From positions 1-39,854 of the forward strand of contig JAAXZE010000014.1 of the NCBI GenBank assembly GCA_012720075.1: DNA of 39,854 nt. Direction: 5' to 3'. The notes beneath the pieces were generated by a model that did not search any database, was not told where the DNA came from, and saw only the letters and a list, made by a program, of their open reading frames with translations. Both the position numbers and the translations under genes were made by a program. Within the stretch, counting starts at the first letter, position 1, and each line of letters opens with the position of its first letter. This document shows, piece by piece, positions 1-10,098 of the stretch. Source of the DNA: Clostridia bacterium. GTDB taxonomy: Bacteria > Bacillota > Peptococcia > Peptococcales > BICA1-8.

Positions 1-98
1 ACTTAATTGATAATTTAGTTACGTTTCTTAATTATTCTTTTATTTTTATTCATTATTTTTTAAAAGATACAAAATTGATAGTTTCAATTAAGTGCCGG
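1..98. repeat. MITE-like element, left copy (5' end cut by window edge)
   Basis: An AT-rich element nearly identical to 39744-39849 and in the same orientation. It ends with TTTCAATTAAGTGCCGG at 82-98, the exact terminal inverted repeat of the right copy. Its left terminal repeat starts inside the window at ACTTAATTGA, so about five bases (CCGGC) should lie before position 1. Against the right copy I count about five substitutions, one single-base gap and one 4-base gap. It has no coding capacity. The family is not one I recognise. Confidence 0.8.
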
Positions 99-356
99 GT
101 CAAACAGTTGATAATTCTAATCCTCAGCCACCTGCGTTCTTCTTATTCAATCTCGCTAATGCTTTTCTTATGATAATAAATTTCATAGCCTTTTTTGCTA
201 CATATTTAATAACTTTGCCGACAGTCTGACGCCTAAAATAGGCGTTTAAGTGTATTAACCTGCTTCAATTATCGATGCGAAACAAACTTAAGTATATTAA
301 AGGATAAACCGCTAGCTTAATTTAATGCTTTTAAAAATCCTGCCAACCTCCAACCT

Positions 357-2468
357 CTAGATGTCTTTTTCATCCAATAAATGAAGGTTATATCTCTTAA
401 TAATATCTATAAGCTTCAAAGGGTATTTAGAATCGGTGGCATATCCGGCCCGTTTTAAAGCCCAGGCACCTAAAGTACTGTTATGCATCACTTGCCGGTA
501 GGGCTCATACCTGGCCGCCGTTAACAATAAAGTCTTATGGTCGTTCCAGCTTTCTTCCGGATTGTTATAGGCCCGGAATTCGGCATCAATCCTGAAGGTT
601 GCGCCGTTATATTCCTCCCAGGTATTGGAGATAACGGAGCCGGCCGGCCCTTTTCCTTTAATGCCAAAGAGGTTATTGGAAGGCTTTCCTGTATACTTAT
701 CCACCGGAGTTGACTGTCCCCATCCCGTTTCTAATATGGCCTGGGCCGTTTGAAGGGCTGCGGACATTCCGGTTTTTTCCTGGGATTTTACAGCCAGTTG
801 GGAAGCAAAATCCTTAAACTTATCTTTTTCAATAATGGGAACGGGTCCGTATATTTTACCTAAATAAACCCTTACGGGAACTGCCTCACTAAGAACTTGC
901 CCTCCTCCGGAGGTAAAACCTACAGCCTGGATTTTATAATAGCCCGCAGCCACTTCTTGGGGTGACCAAGTGTATTCCGCCAAGGCATCAGGGCCTCCGG
1001 CTATTACTTTTAGCAAATTCCCTGTTGTTGAAAGCAGCCGGTATTCAATACCGGTCAAGGGAACATTGGCTTTTGAACTGAGCTTTACGGTATCGGTCAG
1101 CACTTGATTAGGACCAACCCCTATCAGGTTTAACTTGGCTTTGCCCGTGATTTGAACAGCAATAGGTTCAGTAGTATGGGTAACCCCCCGGGTATCTTTG
1201 ACCCGGCCGTAAACCTCCCAGCTGCCGGCCAGCTCCGGCCCCGGGAACCAGTTGAAACTGGAATACCCGCTTTGGGCCAAGACTATCTCCTGGCCGGTAT
1301 TAACATTTTTCAAAATATATTCCACCTGGGTAATAGGAAAGTTCCTCCAGACCCATAAGGTTACCGGTTTATCTACCACGCCGGCGGCAACACCCCTTAA
1401 TGCCAAAGCGGGCTCCACCGCAGCCGTTACGGTAATGGTCGGGCTGGAAAAAGCCCTGCCCAGGCTGTCATAGGCAATGGCCCTTAACCCATAAGTGCCG
1501 TTGTCCGTTACCTCCGGAGCCCACACAAAGAATCCTTGAGGATCCATTTCTTCAGTAAGGGTTACCTTGCCTGTTGCCAGGTTGGTCAACTCATATTTTA
1601 CATATTCAGCCAAAAAGGTGGTGGCGATACCGATATTGGCGTTATTTTTAATTTCCTGTCCCGGAGTAACCCCGGTCAAAGAAACTTGAGGCACTACCGC
1701 CACTTGAACAGGAGCTGCGGTACCGGCCAGGAATTTGCCGTTTTGATCATAAACTGCGGCTGCTAAAACCTTTGAGCCGCTATACGCCGGGTCGGGCAGC
1801 CAGCTATAAAGGGAAGTAAGATTATTTCCCCGGGCAATCACCGGCCCTCTGCCTGTTTTGGGATCTAAGAGCTGAAAACGAACCTCCTGCCCCCCTGCCG
1901 GCAGGGCTGAACCGGTGCCCAATTGTAAAATTGTTAAACCGGTGATGGTCTGTCCCGGTTGTATTGTCGGTATTGACAGATCAAAAAAAGGAGTGAAAGG
2001 TACAGCCAGGCTGGAATCAATAACAACGGTTCTTGTTTCTTCCTGCCAATGGACAGCCACCCCCAAGGCACTGCTAACCAGCCTTAAGGGCACAAAGGTA
2101 CGATCACCAATAATGGCGGGCGGTACATCGCACAGGCTATAGCCGGTGGAACCTCCTTCAGTAAAATCAACCAAACGGTTATCAATGCGCAATAAAACCG
2201 ACCGATCGCCTTTAACTATATGTACCGTCCTGTTTTGTCCATCCCAGTTTACGGTAGCTCCCAGGCTTTCCGAAACCACCCTTACCGGAACCAAGGTTCG
2301 GCCGTCCCTGATAACCGGTGATGGCGAAACATCAACCTTTTTTTGGTCAATTACCAGTTTGACATTATCGGCTGCCGCTATAGGCAAGGTCAGAGCAAAG
2401 CTAACTAAAAATATCAATATAATTCCGGTAAAAATTTTTCTCTTGCTCCACTCCACTTTTTTTTGCAT
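357..2468 (-). CDS. Copper-amine-oxidase-stalk / Ig-like / glucosaminidase cell-wall protein
   Basis: A secreted cell-wall protein of about 703 residues that probably cleaves peptidoglycan. It has an N-terminal signal segment (about residues 11-33, hydrophobic, ending AAADN). Two stalk half-domains of the copper amine oxidase N-terminal type follow (VSPSPVIRDGRTLVPVRVV and PPAIIGDRTFVPLRLVSSALG), then several Ig/Big-like repeats of about 90 residues each starting with a G(V/T)xxGxxxxxxV pattern. The C-terminus is an endo-beta-N-acetylglucosaminidase (FlgJ/LytG-like) domain of about 150 residues, with AAxQTAQAILETGWG and NNLFGIKG motifs; the E of ILETGWG is the expected catalytic acid. I chose the ATG at 2468. 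AAGGAG lies 8 bases before it, whereas the ATG at 2474 is only 1-2 bases from the same site. The gene is monocistronic. Function is inferred from domains. Confidence 0.85.
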   Translation of the reverse strand: MQKKVEWSKRKIFTGIILIFLVSFALTLPIAAADNVKLVIDQKKVDVSPSPVIRDGRTLVPVRVVSESLGATVNWDGQNRTVHIVKGDRSVLLRIDNRLVDFTEGGSTGYSLCDVPPAIIGDRTFVPLRLVSSALGVAVHWQEETRTVVIDSSLAVPFTPFFDLSIPTIQPGQTITGLTILQLGTGSALPAGGQEVRFQLLDPKTGRGPVIARGNNLTSLYSWLPDPAYSGSKVLAAAVYDQNGKFLAGTAAPVQVAVVPQVSLTGVTPGQEIKNNANIGIATTFLAEYVKYELTNLATGKVTLTEEMDPQGFFVWAPEVTDNGTYGLRAIAYDSLGRAFSSPTITVTAAVEPALALRGVAAGVVDKPVTLWVWRNFPITQVEYILKNVNTGQEIVLAQSGYSSFNWFPGPELAGSWEVYGRVKDTRGVTHTTEPIAVQITGKAKLNLIGVGPNQVLTDTVKLSSKANVPLTGIEYRLLSTTGNLLKVIAGGPDALAEYTWSPQEVAAGYYKIQAVGFTSGGGQVLSEAVPVRVYLGKIYGPVPIIEKDKFKDFASQLAVKSQEKTGMSAALQTAQAILETGWGQSTPVDKYTGKPSNNLFGIKGKGPAGSVISNTWEEYNGATFRIDAEFRAYNNPEESWNDHKTLLLTAARYEPYRQVMHNSTLGAWALKRAGYATDSKYPLKLIDIIKRYNLHLLDEKDI

Positions 2469-2506
2469 ACCCATTCTCCTTTTTCTTTTTTCAACGTTTC
2501 GACATT

Positions 2507-2535
2507 ATTTTATATTTCCAGACGCTCTAAAACAA
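2507..2535 (-). promoter_or_regulatory. Putative sigma-A-type promoter for the stalk/glucosaminidase gene
   Basis: On the minus strand, TTGTTT (2530-2535) and TAAAAT (2507-2512) are separated by 17 bases and lie about 40 bases upstream of the start codon. The -35 box is a weak match, so this is only a plausible site. Confidence 0.35.
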
Positions 2536-2681
2536 GAAAAAGTTCCCAAAAACCAGACATTATCTAATTTCCATAATTTACATAATATTTTTCAATTAAA
2601 TCCCTCCTTTTCACACTTAGCAAAATAGTGCTGAATAAACTAATATTGAGACTAAGATAAGAACCGAAAAGGAGTGAACAT

Positions 2682-2834
2682 ATGATGTCCAACAAAAGAG
2701 AACTGCAATTGGGCAGAGCCTATATTCCGTATCAACCCTATGGCAGGCTGTTTCCCCTTTCGGAAGGATTTTCCAAAGGGACAATCTTTCCTGCACTTTA
2801 TCAGCCTTATATAGAGAAGAAAAGATACCATTAA
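2682..2834 (+). CDS. cotJA: Spore coat associated protein CotJA
   Basis: A 50-residue protein, first gene of the cotJ coat operon. It carries the CotJA signature: RAYIPYQPYGRLFP near residues 12-25, then KGTIFPALYQPY near residues 32-43. The ATG at 2682 has AAGGAG 7 bases upstream; a second ATG follows at once. cotJB begins 21 bases after its stop. In Bacillus subtilis the CotJ proteins are made in the mother cell under sigma-E and join the inner coat. A weak sporulation-type promoter (TGAATA at 2632-2637, then an A-rich -10 about 15 bases on) can be seen but is not convincing. Confidence 0.9.
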   Translation: MMSNKRELQLGRAYIPYQPYGRLFPLSEGFSKGTIFPALYQPYIEKKRYH

Positions 2835-2855
2835 CAATTAAGGAGGGATTTCCAA

Positions 2856-3107
2856 ATGGATAGGTATAATTGCCCTTTGATGCGCCAGTTGCAAGAGGTC
2901 TCCTTTGCTTTGGTTGAATTAAACTTGTACCTGGACAATTACCCTAACAATCAACAGGCTTTGGCCGATTTTAATAGTCTCAGTCAAAAATACCAGGAAT
3001 TAAAAGCCATGTACGAGGCCCAATACGGCCCCTTGACCAATTTCGGTTATGCACCCAGTCAGTACCCTTGGCAATGGGTTAACGAACCATGGCCCTGGGA
3101 AGTATGA
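2856..3107 (+). CDS. cotJB: Spore coat protein CotJB
   Basis: An 83-residue small acidic, aromatic-rich coat protein. The family pattern is visible: LMRQLQEVSFALVELNLYLD near residues 8-27, DFNSLSQKY near 40, and a C-terminus rich in Pro, Trp and Tyr (GPLTNFGYAPS, then PWQWVNEPWPWEV). It has an AGGAGG site 6-7 bases before the ATG. It lies between cotJA and cotJC with gaps of about 20 bases, so the three are surely one operon. Its molecular role is not known beyond coat assembly with CotJC. Confidence 0.9.
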   Translation: MDRYNCPLMRQLQEVSFALVELNLYLDNYPNNQQALADFNSLSQKYQELKAMYEAQYGPLTNFGYAPSQYPWQWVNEPWPWEV

Positions 3108-3122
3108 AAGGAGGAATAACTA

Positions 3123-3695
3123 ATGTGGATTTATGAAAAGAAGCTACAATATCCTGTTAATATACGTAACGGCGATTTAAGAATGGCTAAATACCTGATC
3201 ACCCAATACGGCGGTCCCGACGGCGAATTGGCGGCGGCTTTAAGATATCAAACTCAGAGATACACCATGCCCACCGGTAAAAGCAAAGCCTTGCTTACCG
3301 ACATCGCCACGGAAGAAATGGCCCACCTGGAAGTAATTGCCACTATGGTTTACCAACTGATGAGAAATGCCAGCATTGAGGAAATAAAAGCGGCAGGCCT
3401 CGGCGGCTACTATGCCGATCACGATAAAGCTTTATTCTATGTTAATGGTGATGGTGTACCCTGGACCGCAGCCTACATTCAAGCCAAAGGTGACCCCATT
3501 GCCGACCTTCATGAGGATATGGCTGCCGAACAAAAAGCCCGAGCCACCTATGAATGGCTCATTAACCTGACCGATGACCCCTGTGTCAAAGACCCGCTGA
3601 GATTCTTAAGGGAGAGGGAAGTTGTCCACTTCCAACGCTTCGGGGAAGCCTTAATGGACGTACAGGAGTGTTTGGATAGGAAAAAATTTTATTAG
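3123..3695 (+). CDS. cotJC: Spore coat protein CotJC, manganese-catalase family
   Basis: A 190-residue ferritin-like four-helix protein of the manganese catalase family; the length is normal for CotJC. It starts with the typical MWIYEKKLQYPV. Metal-ligand-type motifs are visible: GGPDGELAAALRY near residue 30-42, ATEEMAHLEVIATM near 62-75, DLHEDMAAEQKARATYE near 128-144, and REREVVHFQRFGEAL near 163-177. AGGAGG precedes the ATG. It is the last gene of the cotJ operon and is followed by a strong terminator. Catalase activity is a family inference. Confidence 0.92.
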   Translation: MWIYEKKLQYPVNIRNGDLRMAKYLITQYGGPDGELAAALRYQTQRYTMPTGKSKALLTDIATEEMAHLEVIATMVYQLMRNASIEEIKAAGLGGYYADHDKALFYVNGDGVPWTAAYIQAKGDPIADLHEDMAAEQKARATYEWLINLTDDPCVKDPLRFLREREVVHFQRFGEALMDVQECLDRKKFY

Positions 3696-3737
3696 GTATC
3701 GTCTAAAGGCAGAGCAGAGAGGCTCTATCTTTTTAAT

Positions 3738-3785
3738 AAAAAGGGAAGGTGCTTTTGCCTAAACAAAAGTGCCTCCCCTTTTTAT
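3738..3785. terminator. Bidirectional terminator between cotJC and htrA
   Basis: A 20-base left arm (3738-3757) and a 20-base right arm (3764-3783) with only a few mismatches and a 6-base loop. Runs of A at the left and T at the right give a U-tract on both strands. It lies between convergent genes. Confidence 0.9.
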
Positions 3786-3793
3786 TTCTCAGT

Positions 3794-4939
3794 CTACCGT
3801 TCGGCAATAGTAACGGGTACATAGATGGATTGGCCGTCCCGGAAGATCAGCAAGACCACCTTTTGCCCGATTTTGGTTTTCGTTACCTTTTCCTGTAATT
3901 TTTCCGGATCGTTAATTTTTTCCTTATCAAATTCGAGAATAATATCTCCCCGGCGGAGTCCGGCTTTTTGGGCAGGGGAATTCTCGGCTACGGCACTAAT
4001 CAAAACTCCTTCCGGTTTATTCAAGCCAAAGTACTCGGCCAGTTCCTCAGTTACCGGCTGCATATAAACACCTAACCACGGTCTGATAACCTTTCCCTGA
4101 TTAATTAACTGATCTAACACTTGAGTAACGGTAGAACTTGGAATGGCAAAACCTATTCCCTGGGCCTGGGCATTGATAGCGGTATTGATGCCAACGACCT
4201 TACCATTCAGGTCTATTAGCGGACCGCCGCTGTTTCCGGGGTTAATGGAGGCATCGGTCTGCAACAAATCCTTAAACTGGTTGCCGTTAATGGTAATGGG
4301 CCTACCCTTGGCGCTGATTACACCCACAGTGACGGTATGGTCCAGCCCATAAGGGTTGCCGATGGCAATAACCCAGCTGCCCACCTCCAGTTTGTTGGTA
4401 TCGCCGAATTCTAAAAAGGGCAGGTTACTTCCGGCGTCTATTTTTAAAACAGCCAAATCCAGTTGTTCATCGTGTCCAACCAATTTAGCTTGGTAAGGGT
4501 CTTTCCGGCTGGTCAAGTAAACCTTGATTTTCGAAGCCCCTTCCACTACATGATAATTAGTCACGATATAACCGTCTTTGGAAATGATAAAACCGGAACC
4601 CAATCCGGTGGTTACTTCCGTCCGGTTACGAAAAGAATCGCCAAAAAACTCCCTAAAGAAAGGATCATTGAAAAAGGGATCATAACGTCTTTGAACCTGA
4701 ACTTCAGTCTCAATCTTGACCACGGCCGGACCGGTTTCCTTAACTATATTTTGGATTGTTTGGGGTCCTACAAAAGCATAACCGGCAGGGATAGCGGTAT
4801 CTAAAGGCGAAGCCTCCACTTCATTGGATTTGGTGATAGTAATTTTATAATCGCCGGCCAAGACCAACCCGGTGGTTATACAAGCAGTGACAAAAACAAA
4901 TAAAAAAGCCGCCATTAACGTTTTTCTGCTAAATATCAT
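3794..4939 (-). CDS. htrA: HtrA/DegP-like serine protease with PDZ domain
   Basis: A membrane-anchored S1C-type serine protease of about 381 residues for envelope protein quality control. An N-terminal hydrophobic segment (MAAFLFVFVTACITTGLVLA) serves as anchor or signal. The catalytic triad is visible as His in TNYHVVEGA, Asp in LDLAVLKID and Ser in GNSGGPL. One C-terminal PDZ domain follows (GVLISAVAENSPAQKAGLRRGDIILEF is split around this region). The TTG at 4948 touches the GGAGG site, so the ATG at 4939, 9 bases from it, is the better start. It is monocistronic and shares a terminator with cotJC. A perfect 17-bp palindrome lies just upstream. The gene symbol is by family only. Confidence 0.9.
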   Translation of the reverse strand: MIFSRKTLMAAFLFVFVTACITTGLVLAGDYKITITKSNEVEASPLDTAIPAGYAFVGPQTIQNIVKETGPAVVKIETEVQVQRRYDPFFNDPFFREFFGDSFRNRTEVTTGLGSGFIISKDGYIVTNYHVVEGASKIKVYLTSRKDPYQAKLVGHDEQLDLAVLKIDAGSNLPFLEFGDTNKLEVGSWVIAIGNPYGLDHTVTVGVISAKGRPITINGNQFKDLLQTDASINPGNSGGPLIDLNGKVVGINTAINAQAQGIGFAIPSSTVTQVLDQLINQGKVIRPWLGVYMQPVTEELAEYFGLNKPEGVLISAVAENSPAQKAGLRRGDIILEFDKEKINDPEKLQEKVTKTKIGQKVVLLIFRDGQSIYVPVTIAER

Positions 4940-4999
4940 TTTCCTCAACCTCCATTAATGAAAATATGGAAAGAAAAAGATATCCGCCAAAAAATATTT

Positions 5000-5016
5000 T
5001 ACCAAAATTTTTGGTA
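5000..5016. promoter_or_regulatory. Perfect 17-bp palindrome in the htrA promoter region
   Basis: TACCAAAA-T-TTTTGGTA is an 8+1+8 perfect inverted repeat 61 bases before the htrA start codon. On the minus strand TTGGTA (within the palindrome) and TATCTT are spaced by 17 bases, so the site could overlap the -35 box. It is a candidate operator; the regulator is unknown. Confidence 0.45.
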
Positions 5017-5131
5017 TCAAAAACATCCTGCTATAACCCACATTCGGTAAGCTGAAAAAATTTATGGGGGTCTTTTTACTTTTTCTCTAAAAACCGGGCC
5101 GAAATATAAACCGTCCCCCATTAACAAACAA

Positions 5132-5152
5132 GCCAGGGGGGGAGCCCCTGGC
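5132..5152 (-). terminator. Terminator of the fused activase gene
   Basis: A GCCAGGGG / CCCCTGGC hairpin with a 5-base loop, followed on the minus strand by TTGTTTGTT. It lies 5 bases after the activase stop codon. Confidence 0.8.
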
Positions 5153-5156
5153 CGGT

Positions 5157-8100
5157 TTAACTTATCAACTCTTCTTTGGCAACGGAAAGCATTAACTTTA
5201 TCCGGTTTTGCTGGTTAACTTCACTGGCCCCCGGGTCATAGTCGATGGGAACAATATTGGCTTTTGGATATGCCCTCCGGAGCTCTTTAATCATGCCTTT
5301 GCCGGTAATATGGTTGGGCAGGCAGGCAAAAGGCTGCAGGCAAACAATATTATTGACACCGCTTTGAATCAGCTCTACCATCTCCCCGGTCAAAAACCAA
5401 CCTTCGCCCGACTGGTTACCCAGTGATAAATGTCTGGAAGCATTCCGGGCAATGGTTTCAATATCCTGGGGAGGCTCAAAACGTTTGCTGCGAGCCAAAG
5501 CTTTCTTCATTTCCTTGCGGTAAAACTCAATTATTTTTATAAACAGTTTTCCAAGGAGTCTACTCTCGTAACTGCCTGAAAGGATTTCATTTTTGATAAC
5601 ATGGTCGTAAGCACAGTATAAGAAGAAATCTATCAAATCAGGCACTACCGCCTCGGCGCCTTCGGCTTCCAGGAAATCAACGATGTTGTTATTGGCCGTA
5701 GGATGGAATTTAACCAGGATTTCACCCACTATTCCCACCTTTGGTTTTACCCAATCCTCATGGATTTCCAGATTGTCAAAATCCTTTACAATGTTATTAA
5801 TATTGGCTATAAAAGTACTTCGACTGTTATCATGCATTAGAGAATCCAAGCACTTTTGGACCCATTTTTCATAAAGCCGGTTGGCTGAACCGGGCACCTT
5901 TTCATAGGGCCGAACCCTATATAAGACCCGCATTAAAAGATCGCCGTAAACCAACCCCATCATTAGATCATTAAAAATAGGCACGGTAATCTTAAAACCG
6001 GGGTTGCTTTCCAGCCCCCCCGCAAGGGCCAGGGAAATGACCGGCACTTGCCCCATCCCGGCGTCCTGGAGAGCTTTTCGAATCAAAGCAATGTAATTGG
6101 TAGCCCGGCACCCGCCCCCGGTTTGGCTCATAATGACCGAAGTATTATTTAAATCATAGCGGCCGGATTTCAACGCTTCCATTATTTGCCCAACAACAAT
6201 AATTGTGGGGTAACAGGCGTCATTATTGACATATTTTAACCCTATGTCAATGGCATTTTTATCAACCGAAGGCAGTACCTCCACAGTGTAACCGGCTTTT
6301 TCAAATCCAGGCTTCAAAAACTGAAAATGAATGGGAGACATCTGGGGAGCCAATATGGTATGGGTTTCCTTCATTTGTTTAGTGAAAATAACCCTACCTT
6401 TGGGCTCAGACAACTTTTTGGGTTTAAAGCCTCTTTTATCCCTTTCGTTAATGGCGGCAATCAAAGATCGAACCCGGATTTTCACGGCACCCAAGTTATT
6501 GATTTCATCTATTTTAATTACCGTATGGATTTTACCGTACCTATCCAGAATTTCTTTAACCTGATCAATGGTTACCGCATCTAATCCGCAGCCAAAGGAG
6601 TTTAACTGTATTAACTCCAGGTTTTCTTTTTGGGCAACAAAAGTTGCCGCGGCATACATCCGAGAGTGATATACCCACTGGTCTACCACCCTTAAAGGCC
6701 GCTCAACCTTGGCCAAATGCCTGATGGAATCCTCCGATAGTATGGCAAATCCATAGGATTTAATTAGCTCAGGAACACCATGGTTGATTTCCGGGTCAAT
6801 ATGATAAGGTCGACCGGCCAGTACTATAGCCTTAATATTATGCTCTTCAATATAGCGCAGGGCTTCTTCCCCTTTAGCCCTCACATCGGCCTTATAGCGT
6901 TCCAGTTCTTGATAGGCCAGTTTACAGGCCCGGGCTATCTCACTGTCGGGAATACCTTCCGGAGCCAGTTCTTCTATTAGCCTTTTTACCATCTTTTTAG
7001 GCATATCTATCGGTAAGAAAGGATGATAAAAGACAACCTTTCCGGATTTCAAAACTTCAATATTGGCATTAATGGTTTCGGCATAGGAAGTCACAATAGG
7101 ACAGTTATATTTATTGTTAGCATCCTCATCTTCCTTGATGTTATACGGTATACAGGGGTAAAAAATCTTGGTTACGCCTTTGTTGATCAAATCCATAATA
7201 TGGCCATGAACCAGTTTGGCCGGATAGCAAACGGATTCCGAAGGGATAGTCTCCATGCCTAACTCGTACAACTCTTTGGAGGAACGGCCGGAAACCACCA
7301 CCCGGTAACCCAGCTGGGTAAAAAAGGTATGCCAAAAAGGGAAATCCTCATACATATTCAAAACCCTGGGCAGTCCGATAACTCCCCTTCTTGCTTCCTC
7401 TTTGGACAATGATCTATAATTAAAGACCCTTTTATACTTATATTCGTAAAGATCCGGCAGATGGTTTTGGGCTTTTTCCTTCCCCGCTCCTCGTTCACAG
7501 CGGTTGCCGGAGTAAAAATCACTGCCGTTGGGGAAATGTTTGATGATTATCTGACAGTTATTGCCACAAAGCCCACAACGTTTGACGGAAGTCCGGACGG
7601 TAAAATCTTTGATTTCGTCCTTTTTCAGGAGGGTGGACTTGTATCCTTTTTCATAACGTTCCCGGGCAATTAACGCCGCGCCAAAAGCCCCCATTATTCC
7701 GGCAATGTCGGGTCGAATTACCTCCCGGTTGGTAATTTGTTCAAAAGCCCTAAGCACCGCATCATTATAAAAGGTTCCCCCCTGGACGACTATTTTATCT
7801 CCCAGGTCTTCGGCGCTTCGCAAGCGGATAACCTTAAACAGGGCATTCTTAATGACGGAAAGGGAAATGCCGGCGGAGATATCACTGATTTCCGCTCCTT
7901 CTTTCTGGGCTTGCCTTACTTTGGAGTTCATAAAAACGGTACAGCGAACACCCAAATCAACAGGATTTTTTGCCTCCACACCCAGCCGGGCAAAATCCTT
8001 GACATCCATATTTAAGGAGTTGGCAAAGGTTTCGATAAAAGAGCCGCAACCCGAGGAGCAAGCCTCGTTTAACATAATGGAATCAATGGCCCCGTCTTTT

Positions 8101-9392
8101 ATCTTCAAACTTTTCATATCCTGACCGCCAATATCCAAAACATAATCTACGCCGGGCAGGAAAAAGTCGGCAGCTTTATAATGGGCAATAGTTTCAATTT
8201 CTCCGATATCCACTTTCAAGGCTGCCTTGAGCAAATGTTCACCGTAGCCAGTAACAGCCGAGTTAACTATGGTGGTTTTATCGTTTATTTTTTCATAAAG
8301 AATTTTCAAGGCTTCAACCGTTGATTCCAACGGATTGCCCTTATTGCTACCATAATGGGAATATAAAAGACCGCCCTCCTCGCTGATCAAAGCCAGCTTA
8401 GTGGTTGTGGATCCTGCATCAATACCCAGATAGGCATTGCCCTCATAGGTTTGCAATTCCACTCGCTTAACCTTATTTTTTTCATGGCGGGCCTTAAATT
8501 CAAGGTATTGCTTTTCATCGGTAAATAAAGGCTCCAATTTATCGGTACTTTCATTATTGGCATTAAGGATCATGGGAGTTTTTTCGTATAAGCATTCAAA
8601 AGCGACAGGAGTTTGCTCCTTAGAGGAAAAAGCCGCTCCCAGAGCCACAAAAAACTGGGCATCATCGGGAGTAATACCGCTGTTATTGTCCAATTTCAAA
8701 GTTTCCATAAAACGTTTTCTCAGTTCCGGCAAAAAATGCAACGGCCCACCCAAAAAGGCCACATCACCGCTAATGGGTCTTCCCTGAGCCAAGCCGCTGA
8801 TGGTTTGATTGACCACAGCCTGGAGTATAGATGCGGCAATATCTTCTTTGGCCGCCCCTTCATTTAATAAGGCCTGAATATCGGTTTTAGCAAAAACTCC
8901 ACACCTGGAAGCAATGGGATAAATAATCTTATGATTTTTGGCCAGTTCATTTAAACCGGCGGCATCGGTTTTCAACAAGGCAGCCATCTGATCTATAAAA
9001 GCCCCTGTCCCGCCGGCACAGGTCCCGTTCATCCGTTGTTCAATGGATTCGCCGAAATAGGTAATTTTAGCATCCTCGCCCCCTAATTCAATAGCGGTAT
9101 CGGTTCTGGGAATTACCTTTTTAATGGCCCGGGTACAGGCCATAACCTCTTGAATAAAAGGGAGCTGCAGTTTTTCCGAGATATCCAGACCGCCGGAACC
9201 CGTCACCATTACCGTCAAAAGATTTTTTTGCAGGATTGCTTTAGCATCCTCAATAAGGGATACAACTGTATTTTTTATATCGGAAAAATGCCTTAAATAC
9301 TTTTTATAGACAATATTGTCTGCTTCATCTAAAATTACCATTTTTACCGTTGTGGAGCCAATATCCAGTCCGACATTTAATATCTTGCTCAT
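5157..9392 (-). CDS. Giant fused acyl-CoA dehydratase activase (two BcrA/BadF ATPase domains plus DUF2229/HgdB-like region)
   Basis: A 1411-residue cytoplasmic protein. The first third holds two ASKHA ATPase domains of the 2-hydroxyacyl-CoA dehydratase activator type. Domain 1 has [11 protein letters not shown] near residue 8, ELGGEDAK near 100, [10 protein letters not shown] near 123 and [10 protein letters not shown] near 163. Domain 2 has [11 protein letters not shown] near 320, [18 protein letters not shown] and GVRCTVFMN. Each half keeps the two Cys that in HgdC-type dimers bind a bridging [4Fe-4S] cluster. [11 protein letters not shown] near 620 starts a Cys-rich segment, followed by DUF2229 and HgdB-like regions with conserved Cys ([33 protein letters not shown]). 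The ATG at 9392 has GGAGG upstream; an in-frame ATG at 9428 lacks one. The substrate is unknown. A TetR gene lies upstream on the same strand. Confidence 0.88.
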   Translation of the reverse strand: MSKILNVGLDIGSTTVKMVILDEADNIVYKKYLRHFSDIKNTVVSLIEDAKAILQKNLLTVMVTGSGGLDISEKLQLPFIQEVMACTRAIKKVIPRTDTAIELGGEDAKITYFGESIEQRMNGTCAGGTGAFIDQMAALLKTDAAGLNELAKNHKIIYPIASRCGVFAKTDIQALLNEGAAKEDIAASILQAVVNQTISGLAQGRPISGDVAFLGGPLHFLPELRKRFMETLKLDNNSGITPDDAQFFVALGAAFSSKEQTPVAFECLYEKTPMILNANNESTDKLEPLFTDEKQYLEFKARHEKNKVKRVELQTYEGNAYLGIDAGSTTTKLALISEEGGLLYSHYGSNKGNPLESTVEALKILYEKINDKTTIVNSAVTGYGEHLLKAALKVDIGEIETIAHYKAADFFLPGVDYVLDIGGQDMKSLKIKDGAIDSIMLNEACSSGCGSFIETFANSLNMDVKDFARLGVEAKNPVDLGVRCTVFMNSKVRQAQKEGAEISDISAGISLSVIKNALFKVIRLRSAEDLGDKIVVQGGTFYNDAVLRAFEQITNREVIRPDIAGIMGAFGAALIARERYEKGYKSTLLKKDEIKDFTVRTSVKRCGLCGNNCQIIIKHFPNGSDFYSGNRCERGAGKEKAQNHLPDLYEYKYKRVFNYRSLSKEEARRGVIGLPRVLNMYEDFPFWHTFFTQLGYRVVVSGRSSKELYELGMETIPSESVCYPAKLVHGHIMDLINKGVTKIFYPCIPYNIKEDEDANNKYNCPIVTSYAETINANIEVLKSGKVVFYHPFLPIDMPKKMVKRLIEELAPEGIPDSEIARACKLAYQELERYKADVRAKGEEALRYIEEHNIKAIVLAGRPYHIDPEINHGVPELIKSYGFAILSEDSIRHLAKVERPLRVVDQWVYHSRMYAAATFVAQKENLELIQLNSFGCGLDAVTIDQVKEILDRYGKIHTVIKIDEINNLGAVKIRVRSLIAAINERDKRGFKPKKLSEPKGRVIFTKQMKETHTILAPQMSPIHFQFLKPGFEKAGYTVEVLPSVDKNAIDIGLKYVNNDACYPTIIVVGQIMEALKSGRYDLNNTSVIMSQTGGGCRATNYIALIRKALQDAGMGQVPVISLALAGGLESNPGFKITVPIFNDLMMGLVYGDLLMRVLYRVRPYEKVPGSANRLYEKWVQKCLDSLMHDNSRSTFIANINNIVKDFDNLEIHEDWVKPKVGIVGEILVKFHPTANNNIVDFLEAEGAEAVVPDLIDFFLYCAYDHVIKNEILSGSYESRLLGKLFIKIIEFYRKEMKKALARSKRFEPPQDIETIARNASRHLSLGNQSGEGWFLTGEMVELIQSGVNNIVCLQPFACLPNHITGKGMIKELRRAYPKANIVPIDYDPGASEVNQQNRIKLMLSVAKEELIS

Positions 9393-9489
9393 AATTTCTC
9401 CTCCAAGTGGGCCATAATATAATAGCAAAACATAACAAATACTCCATCCTTACGGAAGATTCAATACATTCCAACTCTTTATCCGCCAA

Positions 9490-10083
9490 CTAAGGCTGCA
9501 AACCGCGGACAAATACTTGAATACTGTTTTGCAAAAATTCTTCTTCCGTTAAATCCGTAAGCTGGGTACCGAAAAAGGAGCGGATGAGGAACAATCCCAT
9601 ATTTGCACCCAAAAAGGCCATAACCTGAGCTTCAATATTGGTATCAATGATCTTTCCTTTTTCCCGCATAGTCCTAAAATATTGATATAAATCTTCTTTC
9701 AACTGGCGGGGAATATATACCAATTCCCGCTGTATCTCAGGAAAATGGCCGGTTCCCATCAGACTGATCATAACAATTATCAGATCTTTATTATTATTTA
9801 TGGTTTGATGATAAAGCTTGGCTAACATATAAAGGTCTTTTTCCAGATCCCAGGTCACATTTTCTTTCAACGCTTTGGAAAATGCCGGGGCATAGGAACA
9901 TCTCTCAATCAGGGCTTTAATTATCCCTTCTTTGCTTCCGAAGTTGCGAAAGATGGTGACTTCATTTACACCGGCACTTCTGGCAATGGCCCGGGTGGTA
10001 GCGGCCTTTAATCCTTTTTCCTTTATAATATTAATAGTGGCATCCAATATTTTGTCACTAGTATCTATGTTATTGATGCTCAT
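9490..10083 (-). CDS. TetR-family transcriptional regulator
   Basis: 197 residues. The N-terminal helix-turn-helix is clear: ILDATINIIKEKGLKAATT, then AIARSAGVNEVTIFRNFGSK near residues 30-50. The C-terminal ligand domain is unassigned. GGAG lies 6 bases before the ATG. It precedes the fused activase gene by about 100 bases on the same strand, so it may be co-transcribed with it or control it. A near-consensus promoter and an imperfect palindrome lie just upstream, suggesting autoregulation. Confidence 0.85.
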   Translation of the reverse strand: MSINNIDTSDKILDATINIIKEKGLKAATTRAIARSAGVNEVTIFRNFGSKEGIIKALIERCSYAPAFSKALKENVTWDLEKDLYMLAKLYHQTINNNKDLIIVMISLMGTGHFPEIQRELVYIPRQLKEDLYQYFRTMREKGKIIDTNIEAQVMAFLGANMGLFLIRSFFGTQLTDLTEEEFLQNSIQVFVRGLQP

Positions 10084-10098
10084 GGCAAGCTCCTTTCA

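Noticed and set aside
229-246. ACGCC-TAAAAT-AGGCGT hairpin as a terminator for the first gene
   Set aside because: The stem is only 5-6 pairs, over 100 bases from the stop codon, and has no T-run on the minus strand.
2146-2628. 160-codon plus-strand frame opposite the stalk/glucosaminidase gene
   Set aside because: It is antisense to clear coding sequence, has no ribosome site and no recognisable domain.
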